Assembly (NCBI RefSeq): GCF_000225465.1
Contig: NC_017259.1
Coordinates: 1-64,000, forward strand
Direction of reading: 5' to 3'
Source: Buchnera aphidicola str. Ua (Uroleucon ambrosiae)
GTDB lineage: Bacteria; Pseudomonadota; Gammaproteobacteria; Enterobacterales; Enterobacteriaceae
DNA length: 64,000 bases
The translations under genes were made by a program, and so were the position numbers. The notes beneath the pieces were generated by a model that saw only the letters and a list, made by a program, of their open reading frames with translations, was not told where the DNA came from and made no database searches. The first letter of the stretch is position 1. Each line of letters opens with the position of its first letter. Below, in pieces: positions 38,601 through 50,312 of this stretch.

Positions 38601-39875
38601 GCGATTTAATAAAACTGGATGTTCGCGAATTACTTCATCTAAAATATCCCAGACTACTGATTCTTCTCTTTCTACCATTTTTTTTGCTGCTTTGATAGTA
38701 GTTGCTAAACTACGTACTTCTAATTTTCCATATATAAATGGCTTAAATAGCTCTAATGCCATTTTTTTAGGTAATCCACATTGATGTAAATGAAGGTAGG
38801 GACCGACAGTAATAACTGAACGACCAGAATAATCTACACGTTTTCCAAGAAGATTTTGTCGAAACCTTCCTTGTTTACCTTTAATCATATCAGCTAATGA
38901 TTTAAGAGGTCTTTTATTTGAACCAGTAATTGCTCGCCCTCTTCTTCCATTATCTAATAAAGCATCTACTGCTTCTTGCAACATTCTTTTTTCATTTCTT
39001 ACAATAATATCTGGTGCAGCTAAATCTAATAAACGTTTTAGACGATTATTTCTATTAATTACTCGACGATATAAATCGTTTAAATCTGACGTTGCAAATC
39101 TTCCTCCATCTAGTGGTACTAATGGTCTGAGATCTGGTGGTAGTACTGGTAATACGTTAAGAATCATCCATTCAGGTTTATTATGAGATTGAATAAAAGA
39201 TTCTAATAATTTAATTCGTTTTGTTAGTTTTTTTCGTTTTGTTTCAGAATTTGTTTCGTTTAATTCTAGTCTTAATGTATTACATACTTGAACTAAATTG
39301 ATATCTTTTAATAAGTATTGAATTGCTTCTGCTCCCATAGTAGCATGAAATTCATCTCCAAATTCTTCTAATGCATCGACATATTGTTCTTCAGTTAAAA
39401 TTTGATGTTTTTCAAGATTAGTCATACCTGTTTCTATAACGACATAAGATTCAAAATATAACACTCTTTCAATGTCTCTAAGAGGCATATCTAATAGTAA
39501 TCCTATTCTTGATGGTAAAGATTTTAAAAACCAAATATGAGCTGTAGGGGATGATAATTCTATATGACCCATTCGTTCTCGTCTGACTTTACTTTGTGTT
39601 ACTTCTACACCACATTTTTCACAAATTACGCCTCTATGTTTTAATCTTTTGTATTTACCACATAAACATTCATAATCTTTTACTGGACCAAAAATACGAG
39701 CACAAAATAATCCATCTCGTTCAGGTTTAAATGTTCGGTAATTAATAGTTTCAGGCTTTTTAACTTCACCAAATGACCAAGATCTTATCATATCAGGAGA
39801 AGCTAATGAAATTTTAATGGCATCAAAATCTTCATTTTTAGTTTGAGATTTAAGAAATTTTAGTAAATCTTTCAC
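35655..39875 (-). CDS. rpoC: RNA polymerase subunit beta-prime
   Basis: Largest subunit of RNA polymerase, carrying the catalytic magnesium site. The 1406 residues match E. coli (1407). The zinc site Cys70, Cys72, Cys85, Cys88 and the catalytic [12 protein letters not shown] motif are intact. The second zinc cluster ([13 protein letters not shown]) is also present. It follows rpoB by 73 bases. Frames on the opposite strand are shadows. Confidence 0.99.
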   Translation of the reverse strand: MKDLLKFLKSQTKNEDFDAIKISLASPDMIRSWSFGEVKKPETINYRTFKPERDGLFCARIFGPVKDYECLCGKYKRLKHRGVICEKCGVEVTQSKVRRERMGHIELSSPTAHIWFLKSLPSRIGLLLDMPLRDIERVLYFESYVVIETGMTNLEKHQILTEEQYVDALEEFGDEFHATMGAEAIQYLLKDINLVQVCNTLRLELNETNSETKRKKLTKRIKLLESFIQSHNKPEWMILNVLPVLPPDLRPLVPLDGGRFATSDLNDLYRRVINRNNRLKRLLDLAAPDIIVRNEKRMLQEAVDALLDNGRRGRAITGSNKRPLKSLADMIKGKQGRFRQNLLGKRVDYSGRSVITVGPYLHLHQCGLPKKMALELFKPFIYGKLEVRSLATTIKAAKKMVEREESVVWDILDEVIREHPVLLNRAPTLHRLGIQAFEPVLIEGKAIQLHPLVCAAYNADFDGDQMAVHVPLTLESQLESRALMMSTNNILSPANGEPIIVPSQDVVLGLYYMTREKINSKGEGMLLNSSNEAEKVYHLGIAELHAAVKVRIIEYKKNEDNSFTPRKKIVSTTIGRAILWMIIPKGLPFSIINQTLGKKDISKMLNTCYRILGIKPTVFFADQIMYTGFAYAARSGSSVGIDDMVIPEKKANIISEAEIEVAEIQEQFQSGLVTSGERYNKVIDIWAAANERVAKAMMKNLSTESVINKIGSKQTQISFNSIFMMADSGARGSAAQIRQLAGMRGLMAKPDGSIIETPITANFREGLNVLQYFISTHGARKGLADTALKTANSGYLTRRLVDVAQDLVVTQDDCQTHEGILMTPLIEGGDVKEPLRERVLGRVTAKNINIPNTKNILIERNTLLNEQLCDLLQKNSIDTVKVRSVVNCDTDFGVCAYCYGRDLARGNLVNKGEAIGVIAAQSIGEPGTQLTMRTFHIGGAASRAASESSIQVRTQGMINLNNAKSVKNSNGKIVITSRNVSLNIIDNFGRTQESYKIPYGAIMAKGAGEQVNSGETVAKWDPHTIPVITEVNGFVRFVDMIDGQSITRQADELTGLSSIVILDTAERMSIGKDLRPALKIIDHHGHDVLISGTDMPAQYFLPGKAIVQLEDGVKISSGDTLARVPQESGGTRDITGGLPRVADLFEARRPKESAILAEINGIISFGKETKGKRRLIITPVNGNDAYEEMIPKWRQLNVFEGERVEKGDIISDGPESPHDILRLRGVQAVTKYIVNEVQEVYRLQGVKINDKHIEVIIRQMLRKATILKSGDSTFLDGEQVEFSRIKMSNRILEKNNKIPATFLRDLLGITKASLATESFISAASFQETTRVLTESAVAGKKDELRGLKENVIVGRLIPAGTGYAYHKERLNRRQKKHHPMISSSHVSAEEASASLSELLNSTLTEK

Positions 39876-39948
39876 AGATTATCTCTCGTTAGAGTAAAAC
39901 TTTTTTTTAAGATAGTCAATTAATATTTTTAGAATTTAATTCTATTTT

Positions 39949-42900
39949 TTATTCACTTTCTAATTCAATATTAATACCTAGAGACCGAATTTCTTTTAAA
40001 AGTACGTTAAAAGATTCTGGCATGCCAGGTTCCATTTGATAATTTCCATCTACGATATTTTTATACATTCTCGTTCTTCCATTTACATCATCAGATTTTA
40101 CTGTTAACATTTCTTGTAATGTATAAGAAGCTCCGTATGCTTCTAATGCCCAAACTTCCATTTCACCAAAACGTTGTCCACCAAACTGAGCTTTTCCACC
40201 TAAAGGTTGTTGAGTAACTAAACTATAAGAACCAGTAGAACGAGCATGCATTTTATCGTCTACTAAATGATTTAATTTAAGCATATACATATAACCAACT
40301 GTTACAGGTCGTTCAAATTTTTCTCCTGTTCTTCCATCAAAAAGAATAATTTGACCAGAAGTTGGTAAATTTGCGAATTGTAGCATTTTTTTTATTTCAT
40401 TTTCTTGCGCACCATCAAAAACTGGTGTTGAAATAGGTAATCCATTTTTAAAGTTATGTGCTAAACATAATATTTCTTCGTCTGAGAATTGATCAAAATT
40501 TACTTTTTGACGCAAGTTATCACCTAAGTTAAAAGCTTGTTGTATAAATTCGCGTAAATTGGATATATTTTGTTGATTTTTTAACATATTATTTATTTGA
40601 TCCCCAATTCCCTTGGCCGCCATACCTAGATGTGTTTCTAATATTTGTCCAATATTCATACGAGAAGGAACGCCTAAAGGGTTTAAAACAATATCAACTG
40701 GTACCCCATTTGTATCATAAGGCATATCTTCAATTGGATTTATTTTTGAAATTACTCCTTTATTTCCATGTCTTCCTGCCATTTTATCACCAGGTTGAAT
40801 TTGACGTTTAACAGCTAAATATACTTTAACGATTTTTAAAATTCCTGGAGCAAGATCATCACCTTGAGTGATTTTTCGACGTTGCATGTCAATTTTTTTT
40901 TCAAATTTTGATTTTAATTCATTATGTTGTTTTTCAAGTTTTTCTATTACTTTTTTTTTGTTTTTTTCTTTTATATCAATAGAAAACCATTTTTCATATG
41001 GTGTTCTATTCAGTTGTTCTAAATTAATATTAAAAGAGATTAATATTTTTTTGATATGATTAAATAAACTAGATTCAAATATTTTAAATTCTTCAGTCAG
41101 ATCTTTTTTAACTTGTTTCAGCTGCATATCTTCAATTTCTAAAGTTCTTTTATCTTTTTTTACACCATCTCTTGTAAATATTTGTACGTCTATTACTGTA
41201 CCTGATACACCATTAGGTACTCGTAATGATGAATCTTTGACATCTGATGCTTTTTCTCCAAAAATAGCACGTAATAATTTTTCTTCAGGTGTAAGTTGAG
41301 TTTCTCCTTTTGGAGTAACTTTTCCGACTAGTATATCACCTCCAGTGACTTCAGCTCCAATATATACAATACCTGATTCATCTAATTTTGATAATGCGGC
41401 TTCTCCTACATTAGGTATATCAGAACTAATATCTTCTGGACCTAATTTAGTATCTCGAGATATGCAAGATAATTCTTGAATATGTATAGTAGTGAAACGA
41501 TCTTCTTGTACGACTCTTTCTGATACAAGAATTGAGTCTTCAAAATTGTATCCATTCCAAGGCATAAATGCTACACGCATGTTTTGTCCTAAAGCAAGTT
41601 CACCTAAATCAGTAGATGGACCATCTGCTAATACATCTCCTTTTTTAACTTGTTCACCTAATGTGACACATGGATGTTGATTAATGCAAGTGTTTTGATT
41701 TGATCGAGTATATTTAGTTAAATTATAAATATCAATTCCTGCTTCTCTAGAATGTATTTCTTTTTCATCAACTTTAATAACAATACGAGAAGCATCTACA
41801 TATTGAATAAAACCATTTCTTTTAGCAACTACTGTAACTCCTGAATCTACTGCTACTGCTCGTTCTATCCCCGTTCCTACTAAAGGTTTATCTGTTTTTA
41901 AAGTAGGCACTGCTTGACGTTGCATATTCGCGCCCATTAATGCTCGATTTGCATCGTCGTGTTCAAGAAAAGGAATTAAAGATGCGCCAACAGAAACAAT
42001 TTGTTGAGTAGAAACATCCATATAATCAATTTGATGAGGATGAAATAAACTGGATTCACCTTTATGTCGACATGTTATTAAATCGTCAATAAAAAAACCA
42101 TTTTTATCAATATTAGTGTTAGCTTGTGCAATAATATATTTACCTTCTTCTATAGCTGATAAATAATTAATTTCCTGAGTAACTAAACTATTTTTAACTT
42201 TTCGATAAGGTGTTTCTAAAAATCCATATGAATTTGTTTGAGCATATACAGATAAAGAATTAATTAATCCAATATTTGGACCTTCTGGTGTTTCGATAGG
42301 ACATACGCGTCCATAGTGAGTAGGATGAACATCTCTCACTTCAAATCCTGCTCGTTCTCTAGTTAAACCTCCTAACCCTAATGCTGAAATCCGTCTTTTA
42401 TGTGTAATTTCAGATAAAGGATTATTTTGATCCATAAATTGTGATAATTGACTAGAACCAAAAAATTCTTTAACAGCAGCTGATATTGGTTTGGCATTAA
42501 TTACATCTTGTGGCATAAGAGTATCTAAATCACCTATAGATAATCTTTCTTTTACAGCTCTTTCTACTCTTACAAGACCAATTCTAAATTGATTTTCTGC
42601 CATTTCACCAACTGATCTAACACGTCGATTCCCTAAATGATCAATATCATCTACTTCACCTTTTCCATTTCGAATATCAATAATTTTTTTTATTACATCA
42701 ATAATATCTTCTTTATTCAAAGTTCCTGAACCTTCAATTTCTTGACGTAAAAGAGATCGATTAAATTTCATCCTACCAACAGAAGAAAGATCATATCTAT
42801 CTTCAGAAAAAAATAAATTTTCAAATAAATTTTCTGTAGCTTCTTTAGTAGGTGGTTCTCCAGGTCTCATTACTCGATAAATCTCTATTAAAGCACTCAT

Positions 42901-43974
42901 GCGATCATGAGATGAATCTATTCGTAATGTTTCTGATATATATGGACCATGATCTAAATCATTAGTAAATAATGTTTCAATATCATGAAATCCTGCTTTT
43001 TTTAATTTTTCTAATATTTCTAAAGATAATTCTGTATTAGCAGAAATAATTTTTTCGCCTGTTTTTTGATTTATATAAGTTTTAGATACAACTCTACCTA
43101 ATATATATTCAGTAGGAACTATAATACATGTTATATTATCATTTTTTAATGCGTGAATATGTCTAGCAGTAATACGACGTCCTTTTTTTATATATATTTT
43201 TTCATTTTTTTTAATATCAAAAGAGGCTGTTTCACCTCTTAGTCTTTCAGGAACTAATTTTAATTTAATATCATTACCTATTTTAAATATGTTTTTTTCA
43301 AAAAAGATATTTAATATTTCTTCTGTATTATAGTTCAAAGCACGTAAAATAATACTAACGGGTAGTTTTCTGCGTCTATCAATTCTAACAAATAAATTAT
43401 CTTTTGGGTCAAATTCAAAATCTAGCCAAGATCCGCGATAAGGAATAATTCTAGCATTATAAAGTACTTTTCCTGAAGAATGTGTTTTCCCTTTATCACT
43501 ATCAAAAAAAACTCCAGGGCTACGATGTAATTGAGAAACTACCACTCGTTCTGTACCATTAATTATAAAAGTCCCATTGTTGGTCATTAATGGAATTTCA
43601 CCCATATAAACTTCTTGTTCTTTTATATCTTTAACAGTTGCTTCTAATATTTCACGTTCATAAATTACTAAACGTAATCTTACTCTTAGTGGTGCTGAGT
43701 AAGTCGCGCCTCTTATTTGACATTCTTTTACATCAAATATAGATTCTCCTAAACGATAACTAACATATTGTAATTCAGAGTTACCGTTATAACCATAAAT
43801 AGGAAATACAGAACGAAATGCTGCTTCTAAACCGTGTTGACCACTTAAATCTGGTTGGATAAATTTTTTAAAAGAATCTAATTGAATCGAAAGAAGATAT
43901 GGTATATCTAAAACTTTAGGACGTTTGCCAAAATCTTTACGAATACGTTTTTTTTCAGTATAAGAGTAAACCAT
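39949..43974 (-). CDS. rpoB: RNA polymerase subunit beta
   Basis: Second largest polymerase subunit, forming the other half of the active cleft and the rifampicin pocket. The 1341 residues match E. coli (1342). [16 protein letters not shown] and [15 protein letters not shown] segments are present, though the latter reads [11 protein letters not shown] here. The C-terminal [18 protein letters not shown] is intact. The region near residues 960-1040 is shortened in similarity and Lys-rich, a known variable insertion. It is preceded by the rplL-rpoB attenuator. Confidence 0.99.
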   Translation of the reverse strand: MVYSYTEKKRIRKDFGKRPKVLDIPYLLSIQLDSFKKFIQPDLSGQHGLEAAFRSVFPIYGYNGNSELQYVSYRLGESIFDVKECQIRGATYSAPLRVRLRLVIYEREILEATVKDIKEQEVYMGEIPLMTNNGTFIINGTERVVVSQLHRSPGVFFDSDKGKTHSSGKVLYNARIIPYRGSWLDFEFDPKDNLFVRIDRRRKLPVSIILRALNYNTEEILNIFFEKNIFKIGNDIKLKLVPERLRGETASFDIKKNEKIYIKKGRRITARHIHALKNDNITCIIVPTEYILGRVVSKTYINQKTGEKIISANTELSLEILEKLKKAGFHDIETLFTNDLDHGPYISETLRIDSSHDRMSALIEIYRVMRPGEPPTKEATENLFENLFFSEDRYDLSSVGRMKFNRSLLRQEIEGSGTLNKEDIIDVIKKIIDIRNGKGEVDDIDHLGNRRVRSVGEMAENQFRIGLVRVERAVKERLSIGDLDTLMPQDVINAKPISAAVKEFFGSSQLSQFMDQNNPLSEITHKRRISALGLGGLTRERAGFEVRDVHPTHYGRVCPIETPEGPNIGLINSLSVYAQTNSYGFLETPYRKVKNSLVTQEINYLSAIEEGKYIIAQANTNIDKNGFFIDDLITCRHKGESSLFHPHQIDYMDVSTQQIVSVGASLIPFLEHDDANRALMGANMQRQAVPTLKTDKPLVGTGIERAVAVDSGVTVVAKRNGFIQYVDASRIVIKVDEKEIHSREAGIDIYNLTKYTRSNQNTCINQHPCVTLGEQVKKGDVLADGPSTDLGELALGQNMRVAFMPWNGYNFEDSILVSERVVQEDRFTTIHIQELSCISRDTKLGPEDISSDIPNVGEAALSKLDESGIVYIGAEVTGGDILVGKVTPKGETQLTPEEKLLRAIFGEKASDVKDSSLRVPNGVSGTVIDVQIFTRDGVKKDKRTLEIEDMQLKQVKKDLTEEFKIFESSLFNHIKKILISFNINLEQLNRTPYEKWFSIDIKEKNKKKVIEKLEKQHNELKSKFEKKIDMQRRKITQGDDLAPGILKIVKVYLAVKRQIQPGDKMAGRHGNKGVISKINPIEDMPYDTNGVPVDIVLNPLGVPSRMNIGQILETHLGMAAKGIGDQINNMLKNQQNISNLREFIQQAFNLGDNLRQKVNFDQFSDEEILCLAHNFKNGLPISTPVFDGAQENEIKKMLQFANLPTSGQIILFDGRTGEKFERPVTVGYMYMLKLNHLVDDKMHARSTGSYSLVTQQPLGGKAQFGGQRFGEMEVWALEAYGASYTLQEMLTVKSDDVNGRTRMYKNIVDGNYQMEPGMPESFNVLLKEIRSLGINIELESE

Positions 43975-44126
43975 GGGGTTCCTAATTTCGTTGATAGATA
44001 AGTTAGAAAATTAATTTATCATTTTGTCTGAAGGGGGATACAGTTTTAGTGTTTTTAAAATATTTTTAATGTTTTAATCATTTTTTATAAATATTTTTAG
44101 AAAATGATTTAAATTTTTTTAGATCG

Positions 44127-44154
44127 AAAAAGCTGGTGAATTATAATCACCAGC
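44127..44154 (-). terminator. Attenuator between rplL and rpoB
   Basis: On the - strand GCTGGTGA (44154-44147) and TCACCAGC (44139-44132) form an 8-bp stem with a seven-base loop, followed by five T (44131-44127). It lies 38 bases after rplL and about 150 before rpoB. E. coli has a partial terminator at the same place that lowers rpoBC expression below that of the ribosomal proteins. The same role is inferred here. Confidence 0.8.
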
Positions 44155-44191
44155 CATATTTTAAAATTTTTTAAATTATAATGTGTATATA

Positions 44192-44560
44192 TTATTTAAT
44201 TTCTATTTCAGCACCAACATCTTCTAATTGTTTTTTGAGTGATTCTGCATCTTCTTTACTAATATTTTCTTTTAAAACTATTGGAGCTGATTCAACTAAA
44301 TCTTTTGCTTCTTTTAATCCTAATCCAGTAGCACTACGTACTGTTTTAATAACTGGAACTTTATTTGGACCAATAGATTTCAAGAAAACATCAAATTCTG
44401 TTTTTTCTTCATTTGATTCTTTTTCATGATTATTGTTACTATTAAGAGACATGCTAGCAGAAACACCAAATTTTTCTTCCATAGCTGTAATAAGATCTAC
44501 AACATTCATAACTGACATTTTTGATACAGCTTCTAAAATTTGTTCTTTAGTAATAGACAT
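44192..44560 (-). CDS. rplL: 50S ribosomal protein L7/L12
   Basis: Multi-copy stalk protein that recruits translation GTPases. The ATG at 44560 gives 122 residues (E. coli 121), starting [13 protein letters not shown] longer reading from 44581 would add MLLGMIF and remove the ribosome binding site AGGA. The C-terminal domain is well conserved ([15 protein letters not shown]). The flexible hinge is Asn/Ser-rich here instead of Ala-rich, reflecting AT pressure. Confidence 0.97.
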   Translation of the reverse strand: MSITKEQILEAVSKMSVMNVVDLITAMEEKFGVSASMSLNSNNNHEKESNEEKTEFDVFLKSIGPNKVPVIKTVRSATGLGLKEAKDLVESAPIVLKENISKEDAESLKKQLEDVGAEIEIK

Positions 44561-44625
44561 AAAAATCATTCCTAATAACAATAAGATTTATTTTAGATGT
44601 TTTTAATACATCAAAAATAATAACC

Positions 44626-45123
44626 TTAAGAGGTTTCTTTTTTTTGTTTTATAGCAGATAATGTATAAATAAGTTTACCAGAAATTAATATCTTCATTGT
44701 TAATAGAAGTTTAATTATTGCTTCTTTATAAGTTGGCATATCTGCAAGTTGATTGATTTCTAACTCGGAGAGTAATTTTCCCTCAAACGCTGCTCCTGTA
44801 ATTTTAAATTGTTTATTATTTTTTGAAAATTCTTTAAATAATCTAGCACAACTACCAGGATGTATCATAGAATATCCAATAAAAGTAGAACCTTTTATTT
44901 TTTTTTTCAAACATTCAAAGTTAGTGTTTTGAATTGCTAAAGATAATAGAGTATTTTGAATAATACTCATTTTAACGCCGATTTCACGTCCAGATTTTCT
45001 TAATTGGTTAATTTTATTAACACAAATATTTTGAGAATCTGCTATTATTGCTGATAATGCTGTATTAGATAGTGTATTGATTTTAGAAACAATTATTTTT
45101 TTTTTATCAAGACTTAATGCCAT
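44626..45123 (-). CDS. rplJ: 50S ribosomal protein L10
   Basis: Base of the L7/L12 stalk. The 165 residues match E. coli, with the N-terminal rRNA-binding domain (ALSLDKKKIIVSKIN) and a C-terminal helix for L12 dimers. In E. coli L10-L12 represses its own leader RNA. The 270-bp spacer upstream is long enough for such a leader, but I could not recognise the structure. AAGGAG precedes the ATG. Confidence 0.96.
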   Translation of the reverse strand: MALSLDKKKIIVSKINTLSNTALSAIIADSQNICVNKINQLRKSGREIGVKMSIIQNTLLSLAIQNTNFECLKKKIKGSTFIGYSMIHPGSCARLFKEFSKNNKQFKITGAAFEGKLLSELEINQLADMPTYKEAIIKLLLTMKILISGKLIYTLSAIKQKKETS

Positions 45124-45393
45124 TTATCAGATTCTCCTTATTTATCTTAATTGATTTTTAGAGAGATAATTTATTGCACTATTTTTTATAAAAAATTTTA
45201 TACTACAAATAAAAATTTTGTTATATAATTATATTATATTTTATTGCTATCTGACTATAAATAAAGATTTTACATAACTGTATTTATTAATATATAATTA
45301 GATTTATTTTAAATAAAATAGAAACAAAACATTTAAAAAAAAGGACATTATTATAATTAATTTTTTGTATGGAGTAAAGTAAAAATAATTTTA

Positions 45394-46089
45394 TTAAATA
45401 GATAAATTAGATGGATCAACTGTTAATCCTATACCCATAGTTGTTGATAACGTAATTTTTTTTATATATATTCCTTTTGATTGAGGTGGTTTAGATTTTT
45501 TAATAGATTCTAAAAATGTATTAAAATTTTCTTTTATATGTGTTTCAGAAAAACTAACTCGACCAATTGTAGCATGAATGATACCATTTTTATCATTTCG
45601 ATATTTTACTTGTCCTGTTTTTGCATTTTGAATTGCTTGCGCTATATTTGTAGTAACTGTTCCTAATTTTAAATTAGGCATTAAATTACGAGGCCCAAGA
45701 ATATGGCCTAATTGTGTTACTATTTTCATCGCATCGGGAGAGGCGATAACAGTGTTAAAATGTACACCTTCTGTTTTAATTTTATCCGCTAAATCTTGCA
45801 TACCTACAAATTCTACTCCTAGTTTTTGAGCTACTTCAATATTTTCCCCTTGTGTAAAAACTGCTATTCGCACAGAACGTCCAAGACCATTTGGTAAGAT
45901 AGTTGAGCCTCTTATATTTTGATCTGATTTTTTAGGATTAATTCCTAAATTAATAGCAATATCAATGCTTTCATTGAATTTTACTGTAGATTTTGTTTTT
46001 AATAGACTAATAATTTCATTAATATGATATAATTTTTTACAATCAATATTCTCTTTAATTATTTTGATTCGTTTAGTTATTTTTTTCAT
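45394..46089 (-). CDS. rplA: 50S ribosomal protein L1
   Basis: Protein of the mobile L1 stalk that helps move tRNA out of the E site; in E. coli also the repressor of rplKA translation. The ATG at 46089 gives 231 residues (E. coli 234) and has GAGG seven bases upstream. A longer reading from 46101 would overlap rplK. Core motifs [32 protein letters not shown] and [14 protein letters not shown] are intact. It begins one base after the rplK stop codon. Confidence 0.97.
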   Translation of the reverse strand: MKKITKRIKIIKENIDCKKLYHINEIISLLKTKSTVKFNESIDIAINLGINPKKSDQNIRGSTILPNGLGRSVRIAVFTQGENIEVAQKLGVEFVGMQDLADKIKTEGVHFNTVIASPDAMKIVTQLGHILGPRNLMPNLKLGTVTTNIAQAIQNAKTGQVKYRNDKNGIIHATIGRVSFSETHIKENFNTFLESIKKSKPPQSKGIYIKKITLSTTMGIGLTVDPSNLSI

Positions 46090-46090
46090 A

Positions 46091-46519
46091 TTATTCCTCA
46101 ATTATTAGTCCCATAGATTTTGCTGTTCCTTCAATAGATCGCATCATGCTTTCAATATTAGATCCACTCATGTCATTTTTTTTAATTTCTGCTATTTCTT
46201 TGATTTGTGCACGACTAATTTTCCCCGATATTTCAGATTTATTTTTACTAGATCCTGATTTAATACCAGATAATTTTTTTAATAATATAGACGCTGGAGG
46301 AGTTTTTGTAATAAATGTAAATGAACGATCAGTATATACTGTAATAATGACAGGTATCGGCAAACCTTTTTCCATATTTTCTGTTTTTTTATTAAATAAT
46401 TTACAAAATTCCATAATATTTACACCTTTTTGTCCTAAAGCGGGCCCAATAGGTGGACTAGGGTTAGCTGTACCAGCTGAAACTTGTAGTTTAATATAAG
46501 ATTGTATTTTTTTTGCCAT
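46091..46519 (-). CDS. rplK: 50S ribosomal protein L11
   Basis: Binds the GTPase-associated region of 23S rRNA. The 142 residues equal E. coli. The proline-rich N-terminal motif [20 protein letters not shown] and the C-terminal rRNA-binding domain ending [10 protein letters not shown] are conserved. It is the first gene of the rplKA pair, downstream of nusG by 39 bases. Confidence 0.97.
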   Translation of the reverse strand: MAKKIQSYIKLQVSAGTANPSPPIGPALGQKGVNIMEFCKLFNKKTENMEKGLPIPVIITVYTDRSFTFITKTPPASILLKKLSGIKSGSSKNKSEISGKISRAQIKEIAEIKKNDMSGSNIESMMRSIEGTAKSMGLIIEE

Positions 46520-46558
46520 TGTTTTCTCTTTTTTAATAAATATTTTAAAAAAAAAATA

Positions 46559-47098
46559 TTAATTTTTTTCTACTTGTTTAAAATCAAGTTCTACAGGAGT
46601 AGATCTTCCAAAAATAGAAACAGATACTTTTAATCTACTTTTATCATAGTCTACTTCTTCTACTACACCATTAAAATCTGAAAAAGGACCATCATTAACA
46701 CGAATCATTTCTCCTGGTTCAAATAAAGTTTTAGGTCTTGGTTTATCTCCAATTTGACGCAGTCTATTCACAATAATTTCTACTTCTTTATCACTAATAG
46801 GTGAAGGTTTATCTGATTTTCCGCCAATAAATCCTAACACTTTAGGAATATTTCTAATTAAATGCCAAGTTGAATCTGTCATAATCATGTGAATTAATAC
46901 ATATCCAGGAAAAAATTTATATTCGCTTTTTCTACGTTGGCCACCTCTGATTTCAACTACTTCTTGAGAAGGAACCATGACTTCTCCAAAGAAATCATGC
47001 ATATCATTTAATTTTACATGTTCGCGTATTGACTGTGCTACACGACTTTCAAAACCAGAAAAAGCTTGTAATACGTACCATTTTTTTTTTATTTTCAT
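46559..47098 (-). CDS. nusG: Transcription termination/antitermination factor NusG
   Basis: Processivity factor that bridges RNA polymerase and, through its C-terminal domain, Rho or the ribosome. The 179 residues (E. coli 181) have the N-terminal NGN domain ([11 protein letters not shown]) and the C-terminal KOW domain ([16 protein letters not shown]). It follows secE by six bases, so the two form one transcript with a promoter at 47514. Confidence 0.97.
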   Translation of the reverse strand: MKIKKKWYVLQAFSGFESRVAQSIREHVKLNDMHDFFGEVMVPSQEVVEIRGGQRRKSEYKFFPGYVLIHMIMTDSTWHLIRNIPKVLGFIGGKSDKPSPISDKEVEIIVNRLRQIGDKPRPKTLFEPGEMIRVNDGPFSDFNGVVEEVDYDKSRLKVSVSIFGRSTPVELDFKQVEKN

Positions 47099-47104
47099 AC
47101 ATTT

Positions 47105-47488
47105 TTAGAACCTTAAACTAATAATAAATGCTATCAAACGAAATATTATACTATCTATGCACCATAATAGAAAAGAAATAAGAATTGTGACAGAAATGAT
47201 AATTAAAGTAGTATATAAAGTATCTTTATATGTAGGCCATATAATTTTTTTCATTTCTTTTGTTGACATAATTATACATGATATTATGTGTTTCCCTTTT
47301 TTTGTAGATATAAAAACTCCTCCTATACATAAGATTAAAAGCAATGTAATAAATATACGAATTAATAATTGTGTTGTATAAAAATAGTATGTAAAAAACA
47401 ATAATAAAAGAAAAAAAAATAATATAGATAACCATTTTATTTTTTCTAGAATTTTAGATTTTTGTTGATTATGGTTGTTTTTATTCAT
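47105..47488 (-). CDS. secE: Preprotein translocase subunit SecE
   Basis: Essential subunit of the SecYEG channel. The 127 residues equal E. coli, with three predicted membrane helices at about 19-37, 44-61 and 91-115, and the amphipathic segment [14 protein letters not shown] before the last. The Gram-negative three-helix form is kept although the first two helices are dispensable in E. coli. AGGAG lies five bases before the ATG. Confidence 0.95.
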   Translation of the reverse strand: MNKNNHNQQKSKILEKIKWLSILFFFLLLLFFTYYFYTTQLLIRIFITLLLILCIGGVFISTKKGKHIISCIIMSTKEMKKIIWPTYKDTLYTTLIIISVTILISFLLWCIDSIIFRLIAFIISLRF

Positions 47489-47513
47489 GCATACTCCTGA
47501 ACACTCTAAAAGA

Positions 47514-47543
47514 ATAGTAGAAAAAATATTTTTATATGGTCAA
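47514..47543 (-). promoter_or_regulatory. Putative sigma-70 promoter of secE-nusG
   Basis: On the - strand TTGACC (47543-47538) and TACTAT (47519-47514) are separated by 18 bases, ending 26 bases before the secE ATG. The -35 matches 5 of 6 and the -10 matches 4 of 6. The position just upstream of secE agrees with the separate secE promoter known in E. coli. Confidence 0.5.
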
Positions 47544-47716
47544 TATTTATTTGTTAAGATTACTCAAAAAAAATAAATTATTTTTTTAAAAATAGATTGA
47601 TGGATTGTGAGGTAAGTTAAGCATTTATTCACAATAAAGTATTAGGTGAGATGTATGATAAATGATTTGAAAATAATTTAAACTAAAATAAAGAAGATAT
47701 CAAATAATTTCTATCA

Positions 47717-47789
47717 TGCTGATACCCAGAATTGAACTGGGGACCTCACCCTTACCAAGGGTGTGCTCTACCTACTGAGCCATATCAGC
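47717..47789 (-). tRNA. thrT: tRNA-Thr (GGT)
   Basis: Cloverleaf of 73 bases with acceptor arms GCTGATA / TATCAGC, anticodon GGT in CTTGGTAAG, and T loop GTTCAATTC. It is closest to E. coli thrT and is the last of the four-tRNA cluster thrU-tyrU-glyT-thrT. The discriminator A is followed by TGA, so CCA is not encoded. In E. coli tufB follows; here the secE promoter region does. Confidence 0.97.
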
Positions 47790-47815
47790 AAATTTTATTT
47801 TTTTATATTTTTTTA

Positions 47816-47887
<72 letters not shown>

Positions 47888-47912
47888 ATTTATATAATTT
47901 TTAATATTTTTA

Positions 47913-47994
47913 TGGTGGGAGAAGGATTCGAACCTTCGAAGTCTATGACATCAGATTTACAGTCTGCTCCCTTTGGCCGCTCGGGAATCCCACC
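47913..47994 (-). tRNA. tyrU: tRNA-Tyr (GTA)
   Basis: 82-base class II tRNA with a long variable arm (GTCATAGACTTCGAAGG region), acceptor arms GGTGGGA / TCCCACC and anticodon GTA in CTGTAAA. It sits at the tyrU position of the conserved thrU-tyrU-glyT-thrT order. CCA is not encoded (discriminator A followed by TAA). Confidence 0.97.
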
Positions 47995-48032
47995 TATAAT
48001 GATTTAATAATTATTATATTATATTAATAATT

Positions 48033-48105
<73 letters not shown>

Positions 48106-48232
48106 TATATTTTATGTTATTATTAATTTTCAAAAAGATTACATTCTTTTTTAATAAAATATATTATATAATTTTTAAATGGTATTGCAAGTTTTTTATC
48201 GTAAATAATTATTTTATATCTATTATATCTAT

Positions 48233-49294
48233 TTAATATACTTTGTGATTTAAAACATCTAATGATTTTATTTTTCCGAATGCTCCAATGAAATCTATTT
48301 CTGGTTCTAATGAGATATGAAATTTATTTAAAATACATGAATGTATTATTTTTGCTAATTGTATAATATCTTGGGGAGTAGCATTTTTTTTATTAATTAA
48401 GATAAGTTTTTGTTTTTGATAAATACTTGCATCACCAATATGTATATTATTAAATTTATAATTATCAATCAACCAACCAGCAGAAATTTTTACTAAACTA
48501 TTTTTTTGAGGGAAATATGGTATGCTTTTATATAAAGATATAAGTTTTTTTAGTTTTTTTTGTGTAATAATAGGATTTTTAAAAAAACTACCAGCATTAC
48601 CAGTTTTCTTTGGATCAGGTAGTTTATTTTTACGTATTTTACATATTATATTAAATATTTGATATGCATTAATATTTTTTTTTTGAATATAATGTTTCAT
48701 TGAAGATAAGATAATAGGTTTCCAATTTTTTAATATTTTTATTCCCACTTTAATAATTGCGTATTCATTTTCGTATTTATATTTAAAAATACTATTTCGA
48801 TAAGAAAATTGACAAAATTTTTTATATATTTTCATTTTTGTACAATTTTTTAAGGATAGAATTTCAACATATTGACAGATATCTTTAAATTCTAGACCAT
48901 ATGCTCCGATATTTTGAATTGCTGCAGATCCGATGTAACCAGGAATGAATGCTAAATTTTCTAATCCAAAAATACCTAAATTTAAAGTTAATTTTACTAA
49001 ATTATGCCATTTTTCCCCTGAACTAACATGTAATAACCAAGAGTCATGTTGTTCAATTATCTTAATACCTTTAATACGATTAAAAATTACTACTCCTGTA
49101 TAATTTTGTAAAAATAATATATTACTTGCTTCACCTAAAATTATATAAGGAATATTATACAATTTACATTTTTTTGATATCTCAATTAGTTGCTGAATTG
49201 TTGTCACAAAAACAATTTTTTTTGCTGTAATATCTATAGCAAAAGTATTTAAATGTTTTAATGATGGATTACGAGAACATTTTTTTTTATACAT
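48233..49294 (-). CDS. murB: UDP-N-acetylenolpyruvoylglucosamine reductase
   Basis: FAD enzyme that reduces UDP-GlcNAc-enolpyruvate to UDP-MurNAc for peptidoglycan. The 353 residues (E. coli 342) have the FAD-binding region ILGEASNILFL, the motif AFIPGYIGSAAIQNIGAYG, and the catalytic serine segment KTGNAGSFFKNP. The segment LKILKNWKPIILSSMKHYI is divergent. murB next to the thrU tRNA cluster is the ancestral order, with birA and coaA lost in between. Confidence 0.95.
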   Translation of the reverse strand: MYKKKCSRNPSLKHLNTFAIDITAKKIVFVTTIQQLIEISKKCKLYNIPYIILGEASNILFLQNYTGVVIFNRIKGIKIIEQHDSWLLHVSSGEKWHNLVKLTLNLGIFGLENLAFIPGYIGSAAIQNIGAYGLEFKDICQYVEILSLKNCTKMKIYKKFCQFSYRNSIFKYKYENEYAIIKVGIKILKNWKPIILSSMKHYIQKKNINAYQIFNIICKIRKNKLPDPKKTGNAGSFFKNPIITQKKLKKLISLYKSIPYFPQKNSLVKISAGWLIDNYKFNNIHIGDASIYQKQKLILINKKNATPQDIIQLAKIIHSCILNKFHISLEPEIDFIGAFGKIKSLDVLNHKVY

Positions 49295-49394
49295 AGTATG
49301 TGCAATAATGATATTATTAAGGTAATAAATATATATTTTTTATATGTTATATTAGTTTTTAAAACATTTTATACACAATAAATGGAATGTAAAA

Positions 49395-50273
49395 ATGAAT
49401 ATATTATCTGAATATTATCAAGATATATTGAATCAAAAAATAGAAAATATAAAAAATAGTATACATTGTTCTTTTGAATTTTTTCCACCTAAAACAAATG
49501 CTTTAAAACAAAATTTATGGTTGACTATTAATAAACTAACTACATTAAAACCACAATTTTTTTCTGTGACTTATGGAGCAAATAGCGGGGAACGTCAACA
49601 AACATATAATATTGTAAAAAAAATACGAGAAAAAACAGGAATTATTACTGCAGCTCATTTAACTTGTGTTAATTCCACTCCTCGTCAATTAAAATATATA
49701 GCAGAAAAATATTGGAATAATGGAATTAAGAATATTGTTGCACTAAGAGGAGATATAATAGAAAAAAATTATCAACATACTATGTATGCTTCAGATTTAA
49801 TCATGTTATTAAAAAAAATAGCTGATTTTGATATTTCTGTAGCAGCGTATCCTGAATTACATCCAGAATCAAAGAATTCTAAAGCAGATATTATTAATTT
49901 AAAAAAGAAAATTGATGCAGGTGCAAATAGAGCTATTACTCAATTTTTTTTTAATGTAGATTGTTATTTAGAGTTTCGTGAGAATTGTATAAAAAATGGA
50001 ATTACAGTTGAAATTATACCTGGAATTTTGCCGATTTATAATTTTAAACAATTACAACGTTTTTTGAAAATGACTAATGTTACAATACCTAAATGGATGT
50101 TAAATATGTTTTATGGATTAGATAATGATATATTTACACAAAAAATTATAGGAACAAATATAGCAATAGATATGATAAAAAAATTGTCTTCTGAAGGAAT
50201 AAAAAATTTTCATTTTTACACTTTAAATCAATTAGATATGACTTATTCTATTTGTAATATTTTAGGTTTATAA
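49395..50273 (+). CDS. metF: 5,10-methylenetetrahydrofolate reductase
   Basis: Flavoprotein that makes 5-methyl-THF, the methyl donor for MetE. The 292 residues (E. coli 296) are colinear; the catalytic Glu28 lies in SFEFFPP and the folate/FAD loop ALRGD is intact. VTYGANSGERQ and DAGANRAITQFFF are nearly identical to E. coli. It is divergent from murB and followed by a 1.3-kb gap. Confidence 0.97.
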   Translation: MNILSEYYQDILNQKIENIKNSIHCSFEFFPPKTNALKQNLWLTINKLTTLKPQFFSVTYGANSGERQQTYNIVKKIREKTGIITAAHLTCVNSTPRQLKYIAEKYWNNGIKNIVALRGDIIEKNYQHTMYASDLIMLLKKIADFDISVAAYPELHPESKNSKADIINLKKKIDAGANRAITQFFFNVDCYLEFRENCIKNGITVEIIPGILPIYNFKQLQRFLKMTNVTIPKWMLNMFYGLDNDIFTQKIIGTNIAIDMIKKLSSEGIKNFHFYTLNQLDMTYSICNILGL

Positions 50274-50286
50274 TTTTATTTATAAT

Positions 50287-50312
50287 ACTTTTATAATGCC
50301 AGTCATAAAAGT
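50287..50312 (+). terminator. Hairpin downstream of metF
   Basis: ACTTTTAT (50287-50294) pairs with ATAAAAGT (50305-50312) around a 10-base loop, 14 bases after the metF stop. It can be extended inside with ATG/CAT if a short bulge is allowed. The tail (GTCTGTG) is not T-rich, so termination would be weak. Confidence 0.4.
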
